Assembly (NCBI RefSeq): GCF_900100185.1
Contig: NZ_FNEN01000001.1
Span: 1 to 64,000 of the forward strand
From: Natribacillus halophilus
Lineage (GTDB): Bacteria; Bacillota; Bacilli; Bacillales; Marinococcaceae
Reading direction: 5' to 3'
DNA length: 64,000 nucleotides
Position 1 is the stretch's first letter. Every line of letters starts with the position of its first letter. Positions 16,581 to 25,902 of this stretch are shown here, piece by piece. The notes below the pieces were generated by a model that was not told where the DNA came from, did no database searches, and was given only the letters and a program-made list of their open reading frames with translations. The position numbers and the translations under genes were made by a program.

Positions 16581-19025
16581 ATGGCGCAGCACCGTTCGCG
16601 AACGGAGAAACGCCGGGCTGAAGAGAAGAAAAAACGGTCCCCGATTAAAAAAGTTTTGTTCACCTTCATTGGCGTTCTGGTTGTTGGTTTGGTCGTGATG
16701 ACAGCGGCAGGAGCGGCAATGATTTCGGAGGCCCCTGAGCTCAATGCAGAAGAACTTACGTTTGCGGAAGGGGCAACGATTTATGATATGAATGATAATG
16801 AGCTCGGACGGTTGCAAGGATCCGAGAATCGTACGTATCAGGAAATCGATGCCGTGCCTGAACATCTCAGGAATGCTTTTATCGCGGTTGAAGACTCTCG
16901 TTTTTATGAACACAGCGGCATTGACATGTACCGGATTGGCGGAGCGATTGTCTCTAATATTACTGATGGGTTTGGATCTGAAGGGGCGAGTACCATTACC
17001 CAGCAACTTGTCCAACAGGCCTTCTTATCCTCCGACCAATCGATTGAAAGAAAATTGCAGGAACAATGGCTCGCTTTGCAAATGGAGCAGCAATATACCA
17101 AGGATGAAATCCTGGAAATGTATTTGAACAGCAGTTACTTCGACAGTTCAGCCTGGGGGGTTGGAGAGGCCGCCATTCGTTACTTTAATAAAGAGGACCT
17201 GGATGAATTGACGGTCGCCGATGCCGCCGTCCTGGCAGCTATTCCGCGGCGCCCTTCCTATTATAATCCGCAAAATAACCCGGAGGAGGCTGAAGAGCGT
17301 CGGGACTTGGTCATCTCTATGATGGAAGAGCAACAATTAATTAGTGAGGATGAAGCCACAGACGCCATGGCTGTGGATATCGAAGAGCAACTGGATTACA
17401 CACCTCCGGACAATGTCGCTTATCAATCGATCATTGACCAGGTGATGGAAGAAGTTGAAAACATTGAAGGGATTGAAACCTCTGATCTATACGCGGACGG
17501 TTTTGACATTTATACAACCATTGACCCGGAGGCGCAAGAGATCGCACAGGATGTTATTCAGAGCGATGAATATATTGATCAATACCCGGATAGTGACGAT
17601 TTTCAGGTAGGCTTTTCACTCCTTGACACGGAAAGCGGAGCAATTCGTGCTATGGTAGGTAATCGAGAGGAAACAGAAGAAGAAAGGGGCTTGAATTACG
17701 CGACTGCTGCCAGTGGCTCACCGGGTTCGACGATAAAACCCATCCTTGATTATGGTCCGGCCATAGAGGAACTGGATTGGTACACCGGAGAAACCATTGA
17801 CGACGAACCGCATGAATATTCGAATGGGACTTCCATTCGTAATTATGGCGGCAGTTACAGTGGAGAGGTCTCAATGAGGGAAGCGCTTGTGCGCTCATTA
17901 AATATTCCTGCTGTAAAAGCGATCCAGGAAGTCGGTTTGGAGGATGCACAAACGTTTGGCGAAAGTCTTGGGCTCGATTTTGAGCAGAATATTACCGAAG
18001 GCTATGCGCTAGGAGGCTTTTCCCAGGGTGTATCCAGTATGGACATGGCCGGTGCCTATGCCGCCTTCGGAAATGAAGGAACCTATAATGAACCTTATAC
18101 CGTTCGCAATGTGGAATTTCGTGATGGAGAGGAGATAGACAATAGACCCGAATCCGACCAAGTGATGTATGAATCGACCGCTTACATGATGTCGGATATG
18201 CTTACGGGTGTTGTCGATGACTCTTCCGGAACCGGTCAACGCGCGAATATTGAAGGACTGCCTCTGGCGGGAAAGACCGGAACTTCGAATTTCACTCCTG
18301 AAGACCAGGAGAATTATGGCATCCCGGATGGGGGTGTGCCGGATGTTTGGTTCAACGGTTATACCACTGATTATACGGCGGCTGTGTGGACTGGATTTGA
18401 CAGTGAACACGGGAGTGACTATTTAATAGGTGAAGAACGGGACATTGCCCAGGATATTTTCCGCATTATCATGAGCAATGTTCACGAAGGAGAGGGAACC
18501 GAGGACTTTTCACGTCCGAATTCCGTTTGTGAGACAGACGGCGAACTCTATCGCTGTGGAAATCCGCCGGAAGAAGTAATGGAAGAAGATGATGAGGAAG
18601 GAACAGAAGAAGAGACGCCGGAAACACCCGAGGAGGAAGGCATAGAAGAAGAGGAACCGGAAGAAGACGACGAAGATGATGAGGAAGATGAAGATGATGA
18701 GGAAGATGAAGAGGGTGACGAGGAAGAAGATGAAGAGGAAGAGGAAAACGATGAAGAAGACGATGAAGAAGATGTAGACGAGGATGAAGAAGAAGGCGAA
18801 GAAGAGGAAGAGGAAGACGAAGACGAAAGCGAAGAAGAGGACGAAGAGTCAGATGAAGAGGAAGACGAGAGTGAGGAAGAAGAGGAAGAAGAGGAAGAAG
18901 AGGACGAGGATGAAAATGGCGAGAATGAGGATGAAGAGGATGACGAAGATGCGGAATATGACGAAGAAGAAGAGAACGAGGTAGAGGTAATGGAAGAAGA
19001 TGAAGAAGACGAAACCGATGAGTAA
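16581..19025 (+). CDS. Class A penicillin-binding protein (PBP1A/1B type) with acidic tail
   Basis: Bifunctional peptidoglycan synthase. Basic cytoplasmic N-terminus (1-22), one membrane anchor (~25-48), GT51 transglycosylase domain (~60-235; catalytic glutamate E104 in AVEDSRFYEHSG, STITQQLVQQ), and transpeptidase domain (~320-640) with S383-x-x-K386 (GSTIKP), S439-L-N441 and K565-T-G567. From about residue 664 to the end (~150 residues) the protein is almost entirely Glu and Asp, after a short CETDGELYRCG disulfide-like hairpin. GGGAGG precedes the ATG. The tail would face the outside; see findings. Confidence 0.95.
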   Translation: MAQHRSRTEKRRAEEKKKRSPIKKVLFTFIGVLVVGLVVMTAAGAAMISEAPELNAEELTFAEGATIYDMNDNELGRLQGSENRTYQEIDAVPEHLRNAFIAVEDSRFYEHSGIDMYRIGGAIVSNITDGFGSEGASTITQQLVQQAFLSSDQSIERKLQEQWLALQMEQQYTKDEILEMYLNSSYFDSSAWGVGEAAIRYFNKEDLDELTVADAAVLAAIPRRPSYYNPQNNPEEAEERRDLVISMMEEQQLISEDEATDAMAVDIEEQLDYTPPDNVAYQSIIDQVMEEVENIEGIETSDLYADGFDIYTTIDPEAQEIAQDVIQSDEYIDQYPDSDDFQVGFSLLDTESGAIRAMVGNREETEEERGLNYATAASGSPGSTIKPILDYGPAIEELDWYTGETIDDEPHEYSNGTSIRNYGGSYSGEVSMREALVRSLNIPAVKAIQEVGLEDAQTFGESLGLDFEQNITEGYALGGFSQGVSSMDMAGAYAAFGNEGTYNEPYTVRNVEFRDGEEIDNRPESDQVMYESTAYMMSDMLTGVVDDSSGTGQRANIEGLPLAGKTGTSNFTPEDQENYGIPDGGVPDVWFNGYTTDYTAAVWTGFDSEHGSDYLIGEERDIAQDIFRIIMSNVHEGEGTEDFSRPNSVCETDGELYRCGNPPEEVMEEDDEEGTEEETPETPEEEGIEEEEPEEDDEDDEEDEDDEEDEEGDEEEDEEEEENDEEDDEEDVDEDEEEGEEEEEEDEDESEEEDEESDEEEDESEEEEEEEEEEDEDENGENEDEEDDEDAEYDEEEENEVEVMEEDEEDETDE

Positions 19026-19030
19026 CTCAT

Positions 19031-19059
19031 AAAAAAGCCCGGTGTCATCCGGGCTTTTT
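19031..19059. terminator. Bidirectional terminator
   Basis: Hairpin AAAAAAGCCCGG / CCGGGCTTTTT between the convergent PBP and second pepF. Confidence 0.92.
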
Positions 19060-19063
19060 CCAT

Positions 19064-20869
19064 TTAAAAGCTTTTTTCCAGTTCATCGATCAACGAACCG
19101 ACGTAGCTTACCGCCTGGGAAATCGGCTCGGAGGTGGTCATGTCCACGCCACCTTTTTTCAGCAATTCAATTGGGTCAAGCGTTCCCCCGGCTTTAAGCA
19201 TAGAGAGCCAACGTTCGATGGCGGGTTGCCCTTCCTGGATAATTTTTCCCGAAACGGCGGTGGAGGCTGTTAACCCGGCTGAATAGGTGTAAGGGTAGAG
19301 GCCCATATAGTAATGCGGTTGTCGCATCCAAGTGAGGGCTGCTCCGTCATCAAGCTCCACGGCATCTCCCCAAAATCCGGCGAGCACATTATATTTTAAT
19401 TCGTTTAATCTTTTGGAAGTGAGAGGTTCGCCTTCTTCAGCGACGCGATAGACTTCCCGTTGAAATGCGCCTTCGAGCAGATGGGTAACAAAATTGTGAT
19501 AATAGGTGCCGAGCAAGGACAGAATCACCCAGCGTTTCATCTGCGGGTCTTCGGATTTGTTGAGTAAATGCCGGGCGAGCAGCATTTCGTTCATCGTCGA
19601 TGGCGCTTCAATCATATAGGTGGATGGCCGGACGCTCCCGGCCCTCTGGTGTTGATTGGCGAGATAAAAATGGCCGGCATGACCGAGTTCATGAGCGAGT
19701 ACAAACGTTCCGCGCATCATGTTCGTCCAGGTGATAAGGATGTAAGGATGGGCGCCATAGGGGCTCGAACAGAAGGCGCCGGTTTGCTTGCCAATATTAT
19801 TGGCTCGGTCCACCCAGCCTTCATACAATCCTTTTTCCATAATCGATACGTACTCGCTCCCCATGATTTCCAGGGCATTGAGAATGGTTTCGGCGCCTTC
19901 CCCGTAGCTGATTTCCGGTTCATAATCAGGGTCCATGGGGGCTTTAAGATCCGCGAAGGTCATTTCATTCAAACCGAGTATGCGTTGTTTCAGCTTGGCA
20001 TAGCGCTGCATGTGTGGGGCTAATTGCTCATAGATCGTATCAATTTGCCGTTCGTAGGTGTCCCTGGACACGCGTTGGTTGTGCAGGAGCATATCGGTGA
20101 CCGAATCATAACCGCGTAAGCGAGACGTAAGGACCTGTTTTCGCACTTCCGTGGCATAGGTACTCGCATAAGTGTCCTGATAGCGACTCAATCCTTCGAT
20201 GAACTTTTCGTAGGCGTTGCGGCGCACGCTCGTCTTCGCGGAGAATTCATATTTATCTTCGTACAGGGCGAAGGACAAGGGATATTCCACGTCCAGGTCA
20301 TCTTTAAAAGGCGGGAAGCTTAAATCGGAAGATTTGCTCTGCTGATAGATTTTAAAAGGGGCATCATGAACTTCGCCGAGAGCCGCAAGGATTTCTTCGC
20401 TTTCTTGTGAGAAGGCGTAAGGTTTTTCCCTTAATATCGCTTGAATGGGCGTGTCGTAGTTATGAAGCTCTGGTGACTCCCGAAAATAAGCCGAGATCGT
20501 TTCTTCGGATAAAGCAATGATTTCAGACGTTATAAAAGAAACCGCTTGTTGATACTCGCTATATAAGGCACTGGCCTTTCCTTGCCGGTACTGGTTATTC
20601 GGATCAGTGCCATCTGTGGCCATTTGCAGTCGGGCGTAAGTCATGATCGGAATCAGCTTTTCCTGCAGGCGTTCATGCGTTTGCAGGCAAGCGAGCAAGA
20701 CGTCCGCGCTTTCCTGCAGGCGACCTTTGTACACGCGGACGTCGGGAATCTCGTTTTGCAAAGCCTCATAAGCTTTCTCCCATTCGGTTTCATCGCTGAA
20801 CAAGTCTTCGATTTTCCATTTTTCTTGTTCCGGAATGTCGGCGCGCTTTTTCAACGTGTCAATGCTCAT
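19064..20869 (-). CDS. Oligoendopeptidase F (M3B), paralogue 2
   Basis: 601-residue M3B metallopeptidase, related to but clearly diverged from the one at 13443-15233. Zinc site LAHELGHAGHF, with the third ligand in EAPSTMNEMLL. The N-terminal lead is IPEQEKWKIEDLF and the C-terminal motif KKGGVDMTTSEP. Its start overlaps the panE-like stop by 4 bp (ATGA), so the two are translationally coupled. Possible roles are peptide turnover or processing of a small exported peptide; no candidate peptide is seen nearby. Confidence 0.93.
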   Translation of the reverse strand: MSIDTLKKRADIPEQEKWKIEDLFSDETEWEKAYEALQNEIPDVRVYKGRLQESADVLLACLQTHERLQEKLIPIMTYARLQMATDGTDPNNQYRQGKASALYSEYQQAVSFITSEIIALSEETISAYFRESPELHNYDTPIQAILREKPYAFSQESEEILAALGEVHDAPFKIYQQSKSSDLSFPPFKDDLDVEYPLSFALYEDKYEFSAKTSVRRNAYEKFIEGLSRYQDTYASTYATEVRKQVLTSRLRGYDSVTDMLLHNQRVSRDTYERQIDTIYEQLAPHMQRYAKLKQRILGLNEMTFADLKAPMDPDYEPEISYGEGAETILNALEIMGSEYVSIMEKGLYEGWVDRANNIGKQTGAFCSSPYGAHPYILITWTNMMRGTFVLAHELGHAGHFYLANQHQRAGSVRPSTYMIEAPSTMNEMLLARHLLNKSEDPQMKRWVILSLLGTYYHNFVTHLLEGAFQREVYRVAEEGEPLTSKRLNELKYNVLAGFWGDAVELDDGAALTWMRQPHYYMGLYPYTYSAGLTASTAVSGKIIQEGQPAIERWLSMLKAGGTLDPIELLKKGGVDMTTSEPISQAVSYVGSLIDELEKSF

Positions 20870-21801
20870 CGGGTATCATCCTTTCCACGGGTCTGTTCGT
20901 AGACTTTCAGATTGGTGTAAGTCGTATGCAAATACGGGGTGTCGAGGTCATAATCTTTGGCGATTTTAAGTAGGTAACCCTGGATGTGGTCGGCTTCCAC
21001 GGGCAAACCTTTTTCAATATCCTTTTGCATCGATGCCTTCGTTTCCGCAGAGAGTTTCATGAATTGCCCCCATGCTTTTTCAGCGAAATCATCTGCGATC
21101 GGTGCGTCTGTATGTTGCATGACGGTCGTAATTTCCTGAATGAGCAGGCGGGTAAACGCCAGACCTTCCGTCGATGCGCGAATCGGTCCGACCGGACTGT
21201 TAAAGAGGGTGGTGATGCCGGATAAAGTTGTGATGAATAAGTATTTTCGCCACATATCTTTTAAAATCTGCTCACTCGATTGTACATCGGCATTTGTGTT
21301 TGCAAAGGCATCGGCAATGTTTTGCACACGATCTGTTTGTGATCCATCTAATTCTCCAAACGTGAGGCGATGGCCGCTGCTCGTATGCTGAATATATCCC
21401 TCAGGTGTCAGGGTGGATTCAATAAAACAGAGTCCGCCGAGGATGGCTTCTTTTTTGAAAAAACGTTTGAGCGTTTCCAAATGTTCCATCCCGTTTAACA
21501 GCGGGATTAACACCGTCTCCTCATGCATAAAAGGTGTCAGGTCCGAGGCTACATTTTCGAGCTGATAGGCTTTTGTACTAAGCAGAATAACGTCAAATGT
21601 GTCCGTCTCCCCTTTTTCGATCAGCGGGGGAGCAAGATTGGCATCCCCTTTGACGCTTTGCAGCACGAGCCCTGTTTTTTGCAACTGTTGTCGCCGTTTA
21701 GGGCGCACGAGAAAGGTGACGTCTTCTCCGGCTTCGAAGAGCCGCCCGCCAAAGTAGCCACCAACCGCGCCCGCGCCGACAACAAGAAACTTTAATCCCA
21801 T
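20866..21801 (-). CDS. panE: 2-dehydropantoate 2-reductase (ketopantoate reductase family)
   Basis: NADPH-dependent enzyme of the ApbA/PanE family, reducing ketopantoate to pantoate for pantothenate and CoA. 311 residues from ATG 21801, 8 nt after AAAGGAGG; the upstream part of the frame is rejected. Rossmann motif VGAGAVGGYFGG (residues ~6-17) and the catalytic lysine in EQILKDMWRKYLF. The family also contains reductases of other 2-oxo acids, and coupling to a peptidase rather than panB/panC leaves the true substrate open. Confidence 0.87.
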   Translation of the reverse strand: MGLKFLVVGAGAVGGYFGGRLFEAGEDVTFLVRPKRRQQLQKTGLVLQSVKGDANLAPPLIEKGETDTFDVILLSTKAYQLENVASDLTPFMHEETVLIPLLNGMEHLETLKRFFKKEAILGGLCFIESTLTPEGYIQHTSSGHRLTFGELDGSQTDRVQNIADAFANTNADVQSSEQILKDMWRKYLFITTLSGITTLFNSPVGPIRASTEGLAFTRLLIQEITTVMQHTDAPIADDFAEKAWGQFMKLSAETKASMQKDIEKGLPVEADHIQGYLLKIAKDYDLDTPYLHTTYTNLKVYEQTRGKDDTR

Positions 21802-21938
21802 GCCTTTTCCTCCTTTCGATCTCTCAATATCCAGTATAACGAAATGGGCCAAAAGTGGAAATACTTGTGCATCAAGTGGCTCCCGCGGAAGAAAAAATGT
21901 TAAACTGTAGAAAGATATTCGGGGAAGGAAAGGGTGAC

Positions 21939-22796
21939 ATGAAAAAAACGAAAATAGCCTTGTGGATGATTGGCTCATTCATTTTGGTTGTGGTGCTAAG
22001 TGTAGGTGCGTACATATATATTAATCCCGGACCGAGCATGGAGCACACGGAAGGTGCGGAGTGGCTTACAGACATACCTATTGCCCACAGGGGTTTCCAC
22101 ACAGAAGACTTGACCATCCCGGAAAATTCCATGGCAGCGGTTGAAAAAGCAATGGATAAAGGCTATGCCATCGAAATCGACATTCATCTGTCCGCTGATG
22201 GGGAAGTCGTTGTTTTTCATGACGCTCATTTACAGAGAATGACGGGGGTTGATGCCTACGTGGATGAGACTGCCTGGCAAGAAATGAAGGAGCTTACGCT
22301 GTTGGAGACAGAGGAAACGATTCCCCGGCTCGATGATGTCCTCGAACGCGTTGATGGGGAGGTCCCTTTGCTCATTGAAATCAAGAACGAAGGTTCCGTC
22401 GGAGAACTGGAAGAAGGCGTACTTGAATTAGTCCAGGATTATGACGGGGATTTTGCCATCCAGGCTTTCAATCCATTCGTTTTGCAATTTTTCAAAGAAC
22501 AAGCGCCCGATATCATCCGGGGACAACTGTCCGGCAGTTTCGAGGGAGAAAATCTTCCCTTTTATGAAGCATTCGCGCTCAGGTACTTGGCTCTGAATAA
22601 TTTCAGTGAACCGCATTTTGTCGCCTATGAATACGATTGGATGCCACAGTGGCTGGCTAACCGGCAAAAAGCGAAAAACGTTGATTTGCTTACTTGGACG
22701 ATTATCAGTGAAGAAGAGATGCACCACGCCCTGGATGGCAAATATGACAACGTTATATTTGAATTTTTCGAACCTGACAAAGATTTCGCGGGATGA
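21939..22796 (+). CDS. Membrane-anchored glycerophosphodiester phosphodiesterase
   Basis: GDPD-family enzyme cleaving glycerophosphodiesters to glycerol-3-phosphate and an alcohol, perhaps acting on lipid or teichoic-acid breakdown products. One N-terminal membrane segment (~7-30) and an exported TIM-barrel domain. Catalytic features: AHRGFHTEDL with PENS, and EIDIHLSADGEVVVFHD. ATG 21939 has GGAAAGGGTG upstream. 285 residues. The stop codon abuts a 52-bp tandem repeat array rather than a terminator. Confidence 0.9.
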   Translation: MKKTKIALWMIGSFILVVVLSVGAYIYINPGPSMEHTEGAEWLTDIPIAHRGFHTEDLTIPENSMAAVEKAMDKGYAIEIDIHLSADGEVVVFHDAHLQRMTGVDAYVDETAWQEMKELTLLETEETIPRLDDVLERVDGEVPLLIEIKNEGSVGELEEGVLELVQDYDGDFAIQAFNPFVLQFFKEQAPDIIRGQLSGSFEGENLPFYEAFALRYLALNNFSEPHFVAYEYDWMPQWLANRQKAKNVDLLTWTIISEEEMHHALDGKYDNVIFEFFEPDKDFAG

Positions 22797-22915
22797 AAGG
22801 TGTAACTTGGTTGGAGTGATACCACTCGGGACTGATCTCGCTCGATGAAAGGTGTCACTTCCTTCGAGTGATACCACTTGGCGCTGATTTCACGCGATGA
22901 CTGGTGTCACTCCCT
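22792..22915. repeat. 52-bp tandem repeat array, ~2.4 units
   Basis: GATGAAAGGTGT begins at 22792 and 22844, and GATGACTGGTGT at 22896: an exact 52-bp step. Each unit has the inverted repeat GGTGTCACT / AGTGATACC. The first unit overlaps the last codons of the GDPD gene. The primary sequence differs from the arrays at 2.6 and 38 kb but length and layout are the same. Confidence 0.88.
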
Positions 22916-23044
22916 GATTTTCCTTTCGAAATGGTCCGATCTATACTAATCGTGGTGAAAGGTCATGGTGAAAGGATTTCTGAAACACACCACTAAGAGG
23001 AACGAAAAAATGTTAAACTGATGGAAAAAAGGATGAAGCTCACA

Positions 23045-24217
23045 ATGAAAACCTTTCAAGCATCAGCAGCGATTAAACGTTTACCCGACCAGTATTTTTC
23101 CAAGTTGGAAAAAAATATTCTCGCCCTCAAAAATGAAGGGCATGACGTGATTAACCTTGCCCAGGGGAGCCCCGATCAACCGACGCCCCGCCATATTATC
23201 GAGTCGTTGCAATCGGCTGCGGAAGAACCGCGCTATCATAAATATTCCCCGTTTCAGGGGTTTCGCTTTTTGAAAGAAGCGGCCGCCGAATACTATAAAA
23301 ACGAATTTGATGTCGATTTGGACCCTGATGAAGAAGTGTGCGTGCTCTTCGGGGGAAAAGGCGGGCTCGTCGAAGTAAGCGAGTGTATGCTCGATGCCGG
23401 CGATGTCGCGCTCGTGCCTGATCCGGGTTATCCCGATTATTGGTCAGGCGTGGCGCTTGCGAACGCGAAAATGGAGATGATGCCTTTACGGGCGAAAGAC
23501 GGCTTTTTGCCGCGGTATGATAATATTTCCGAAGAAGCAAAAGAAAAGGCGAAACTGTTGTTTTTAAATTATCCGAACAACCCGACGGGGGCAGTGGCTA
23601 ATCGCTCATTCTTCGAGGAAACGGTGGATTTTGCTACTGAGAATGATATTTGTGTCGTTCATGACTTCGCGTACGGCGCGCTTAGTTTTGACGGCAAACA
23701 GCATGACAGTTTTTTGCAGATTCCGGGGGCGAAAGAGACGGGGATCGAGGTTTATACTTTATCGAAAACGTATAATATGGCCGGTTGGCGCGTAGCGTTC
23801 GCGGCCGGGAATCGATCGGTGATTCAAATGCTGAATACCATTCAGGACCACATGTATGTCAGCTTGTTCGGAGCGGTGCAAAAAGCTGCGGCTGACGCGT
23901 TGACAGGCCTGCAAGATCATGTGGACGAGTTGATTAGGATGTATGAGAGCCGCCGGGATGTATTGGTGAAAAAAGCACGTGATTTGGGTTGGAATGGCGA
24001 AGCGCCTAAAGGCTCTTTTTTTGCCTGGTTTCCTTGTCCGGATGGCTTCTCGTCTGACGAGTTCGCGAACAAATTGCTGCAGGAAGCCCATGTGGCCGTT
24101 GCTCCGGGGCGCGGTTTTGGCGAGCACGGCGAAGGGTATGTACGAATAGGACTCGTCAATGATGAAGCGGTGATCGAGGAAGCTCTGGATCGTGTGGCTA
24201 AGCTTAATGTCTTTTAA
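23045..24217 (+). CDS. mtnE: MtnE-type aminotransferase (YkrV)
   Basis: PLP aminotransferase closely resembling B. subtilis YkrV/MtnE, which transaminates 2-oxo-4-methylthiobutyrate (KMTB) to methionine with glutamine as donor. 390 residues. INLAQGSPDQPTP, VPDPGYPDYWSG, LNYPNNPTGAV and the PLP lysine in YTLSKTYNMAGWRV are intact. ATG 23045 aligns with the start of YkrV; ATG 23021 is also in frame. It is the first gene of a four-gene operon. No SAM riboswitch is visible upstream, unlike many Bacillus mtn operons. Confidence 0.88.
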   Translation: MKTFQASAAIKRLPDQYFSKLEKNILALKNEGHDVINLAQGSPDQPTPRHIIESLQSAAEEPRYHKYSPFQGFRFLKEAAAEYYKNEFDVDLDPDEEVCVLFGGKGGLVEVSECMLDAGDVALVPDPGYPDYWSGVALANAKMEMMPLRAKDGFLPRYDNISEEAKEKAKLLFLNYPNNPTGAVANRSFFEETVDFATENDICVVHDFAYGALSFDGKQHDSFLQIPGAKETGIEVYTLSKTYNMAGWRVAFAAGNRSVIQMLNTIQDHMYVSLFGAVQKAAADALTGLQDHVDELIRMYESRRDVLVKKARDLGWNGEAPKGSFFAWFPCPDGFSSDEFANKLLQEAHVAVAPGRGFGEHGEGYVRIGLVNDEAVIEEALDRVAKLNVF

Positions 24218-24234
24218 GGGAGGGATAATAAGGT

Positions 24235-25020
24235 ATGAAAGTCGCGATTTATCAGATGGATGTGCAAGCGGGGAAGCCTGATGCAAACAGGGACAAGGTG
24301 CAGCGGTGGCTGCAGGAGGTTGTTGAGCAGCAGCGACCGGACGTTGCCGTGTTGCCGGAAATGTGGACGACCGGCTACGCGCTTCCCGACATCGAACAGC
24401 TCGCGGATGAGGAGAACGGGACGACGCAGCAATTTTTACAGGCATTGGCCAAAGAACACGCTGTTGATCTGGTCGCCGGCTCCATTGCCGTAAAAACTGA
24501 CGACGGTGTCGTCAATCGCGCCCTGACGATTTCTCGAAAAGGGGAGATCATTCATACGTACGACAAGATTCATTTAGTGCCTATGCTCGATGAACCCCGC
24601 TATTTATCCGGAGGCAAAGCGAAGGCCAAAACATATGAACTGCAGGGAACGACGGTGGGCTCGTTTATTTGTTATGATTTACGTTTTCCGGAAGTGACGC
24701 GTTCATTAGCCGTCGACGGGGCAAAAGTATTGTTTGCCTTTGGAGAATGGCCGGCCGCACGGCGTGATCATTGGGACGCGCTCTTGCGCGCGCGGGCGAT
24801 TGAAAATCAATGTTTTGTCATTGCTGCCGGGGCTGTCGGCAGTTACAAGGGAGCCGCTTTTTCAGGACACTCCACGGTTATTTCCCCGTGGGGAAACGTG
24901 CTTGCTTTAGCGACCCCTGATCAGGAAGAAACGATGGTCACGCACATAGATCTCGCGGAAGCGGATGAATTTCGCGAAGCGGTGCCTGTGCTCAAAAATC
25001 GCCTCCCGGACCTTTACTAG
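24235..25020 (+). CDS. mtnU: Carbon-nitrogen hydrolase, omega-amidase (MtnU/YkrU type)
   Basis: Nitrilase-superfamily amidase. Paired with a glutamine transaminase it probably hydrolyses 2-oxoglutaramate to 2-oxoglutarate and ammonia, pulling the transamination forward. The Glu-Lys-Cys triad is visible as VLPEMWTTGY, TYDKIHLVPM and FICYDLRFPE. 261 residues. It starts 17 bp after mtnE, as in B. subtilis ykrU/ykrV although there they differ in layout. Confidence in the reaction rests on the pairing. Confidence 0.87.
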   Translation: MKVAIYQMDVQAGKPDANRDKVQRWLQEVVEQQRPDVAVLPEMWTTGYALPDIEQLADEENGTTQQFLQALAKEHAVDLVAGSIAVKTDDGVVNRALTISRKGEIIHTYDKIHLVPMLDEPRYLSGGKAKAKTYELQGTTVGSFICYDLRFPEVTRSLAVDGAKVLFAFGEWPAARRDHWDALLRARAIENQCFVIAAGAVGSYKGAAFSGHSTVISPWGNVLALATPDQEETMVTHIDLAEADEFREAVPVLKNRLPDLY

Positions 25021-25034
25021 AAAGGAAGAGAAAA

Positions 25035-25901
25035 ATGAAGCTGGTCACATATCGTGAAGGACATGTTGAAGTGGCGGGCATTTGGCTCGATGATCAGATT
25101 ATACCGGTTCACGCGGTGAACCGACACTATGACCTGGATTTTCCCGTTACGTTGCAGGGGCTTATAGAGAGGGAAAGGATTGCGGATTTACAACAAGCGA
25201 TTGAAAATACAGAAGATATCCCGGGAGGGATGAATGCACAAGACGTCACATTCGGGCCGTTATATCGACGCCCGCCTAAAATTTGGGGCATCGGACTCAA
25301 TTACGTCGACCATGCCGCCGATCTGCATGAAACCGCGCCCAATACCGAACCGGCAAGTTTTATGAAACCGGCGACAACGGTGATCGGTCCCGGCGATGAC
25401 ATTCAAGTGCCTCCCCAATCCGAGCGTACAACCGGCGAAGCGGAACTCGGCATTGTAATTGGCAAGCGCTGCAAGGACGTACCCGAAGCCGATGCGCTTT
25501 CCGTTGTTGCCGGCTATACGACCGTCATTGATATGACGGCCGAAGACATTCTGGAAAAAAATCCGCGTTACTTAACACGCTCCAAAAGTTTTGATACCTT
25601 TTTCAGTTTCGGTCCCGCGTTACTTACCCCGGATGAAGTGGATTCGCTGCATGTTTTGGAAGTGGCCACATATATAAACGGCTCGCTTCATCGCAAGAAT
25701 GTCGTTGCCAATATGACGTTCAAACCGGAAATGCTCGTTTCTTTTCACTCGAAAGTGATGACGCTGGAGCCCGGCGACATTATTTCAACAGGCACGCCGG
25801 GCGCGGTGCAGCTGAATGATGGCGATCGGATACGCTGTGATATCAACGGTTTCCCATCGATGGAAAATACTGTTATAGATCTTAAAAGAGGAGGCGATTG
25901 A
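25035..25901 (+). CDS. Fumarylacetoacetate hydrolase (FAH) family protein
   Basis: 288-residue FAH-fold enzyme, likely a hydrolase, isomerase or decarboxylase of a 2-oxo or acylpyruvate-type acid. The C-terminal FAH domain has WGIGLNYVDHAAD, metal-binding acidic residues in TGEAELGIVIGKRC, and GDIISTGTPGAV. AAAGGAAGAG lies before the ATG. Position between omega-amidase and SDR in one operon suggests a shared small-molecule pathway around 2-oxo acids; the substrate is not determinable. Confidence 0.85.
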   Translation: MKLVTYREGHVEVAGIWLDDQIIPVHAVNRHYDLDFPVTLQGLIERERIADLQQAIENTEDIPGGMNAQDVTFGPLYRRPPKIWGIGLNYVDHAADLHETAPNTEPASFMKPATTVIGPGDDIQVPPQSERTTGEAELGIVIGKRCKDVPEADALSVVAGYTTVIDMTAEDILEKNPRYLTRSKSFDTFFSFGPALLTPDEVDSLHVLEVATYINGSLHRKNVVANMTFKPEMLVSFHSKVMTLEPGDIISTGTPGAVQLNDGDRIRCDINGFPSMENTVIDLKRGGD

Positions 25902-25902
25902 G

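Noticed and set aside
18548-19063. 171-residue serine-rich open frame opposite the PBP tail
   Set aside because: It is the antisense reading of GAA/GAG/GAT/GAC codons; composition is a by-product of the acidic tail and there is no ribosome site.
22797-23044. SAM riboswitch (S-box) before mtnE
   Set aside because: Expected from B. subtilis, but the conserved S-box blocks were not found; only the 52-bp repeats occupy the leader.
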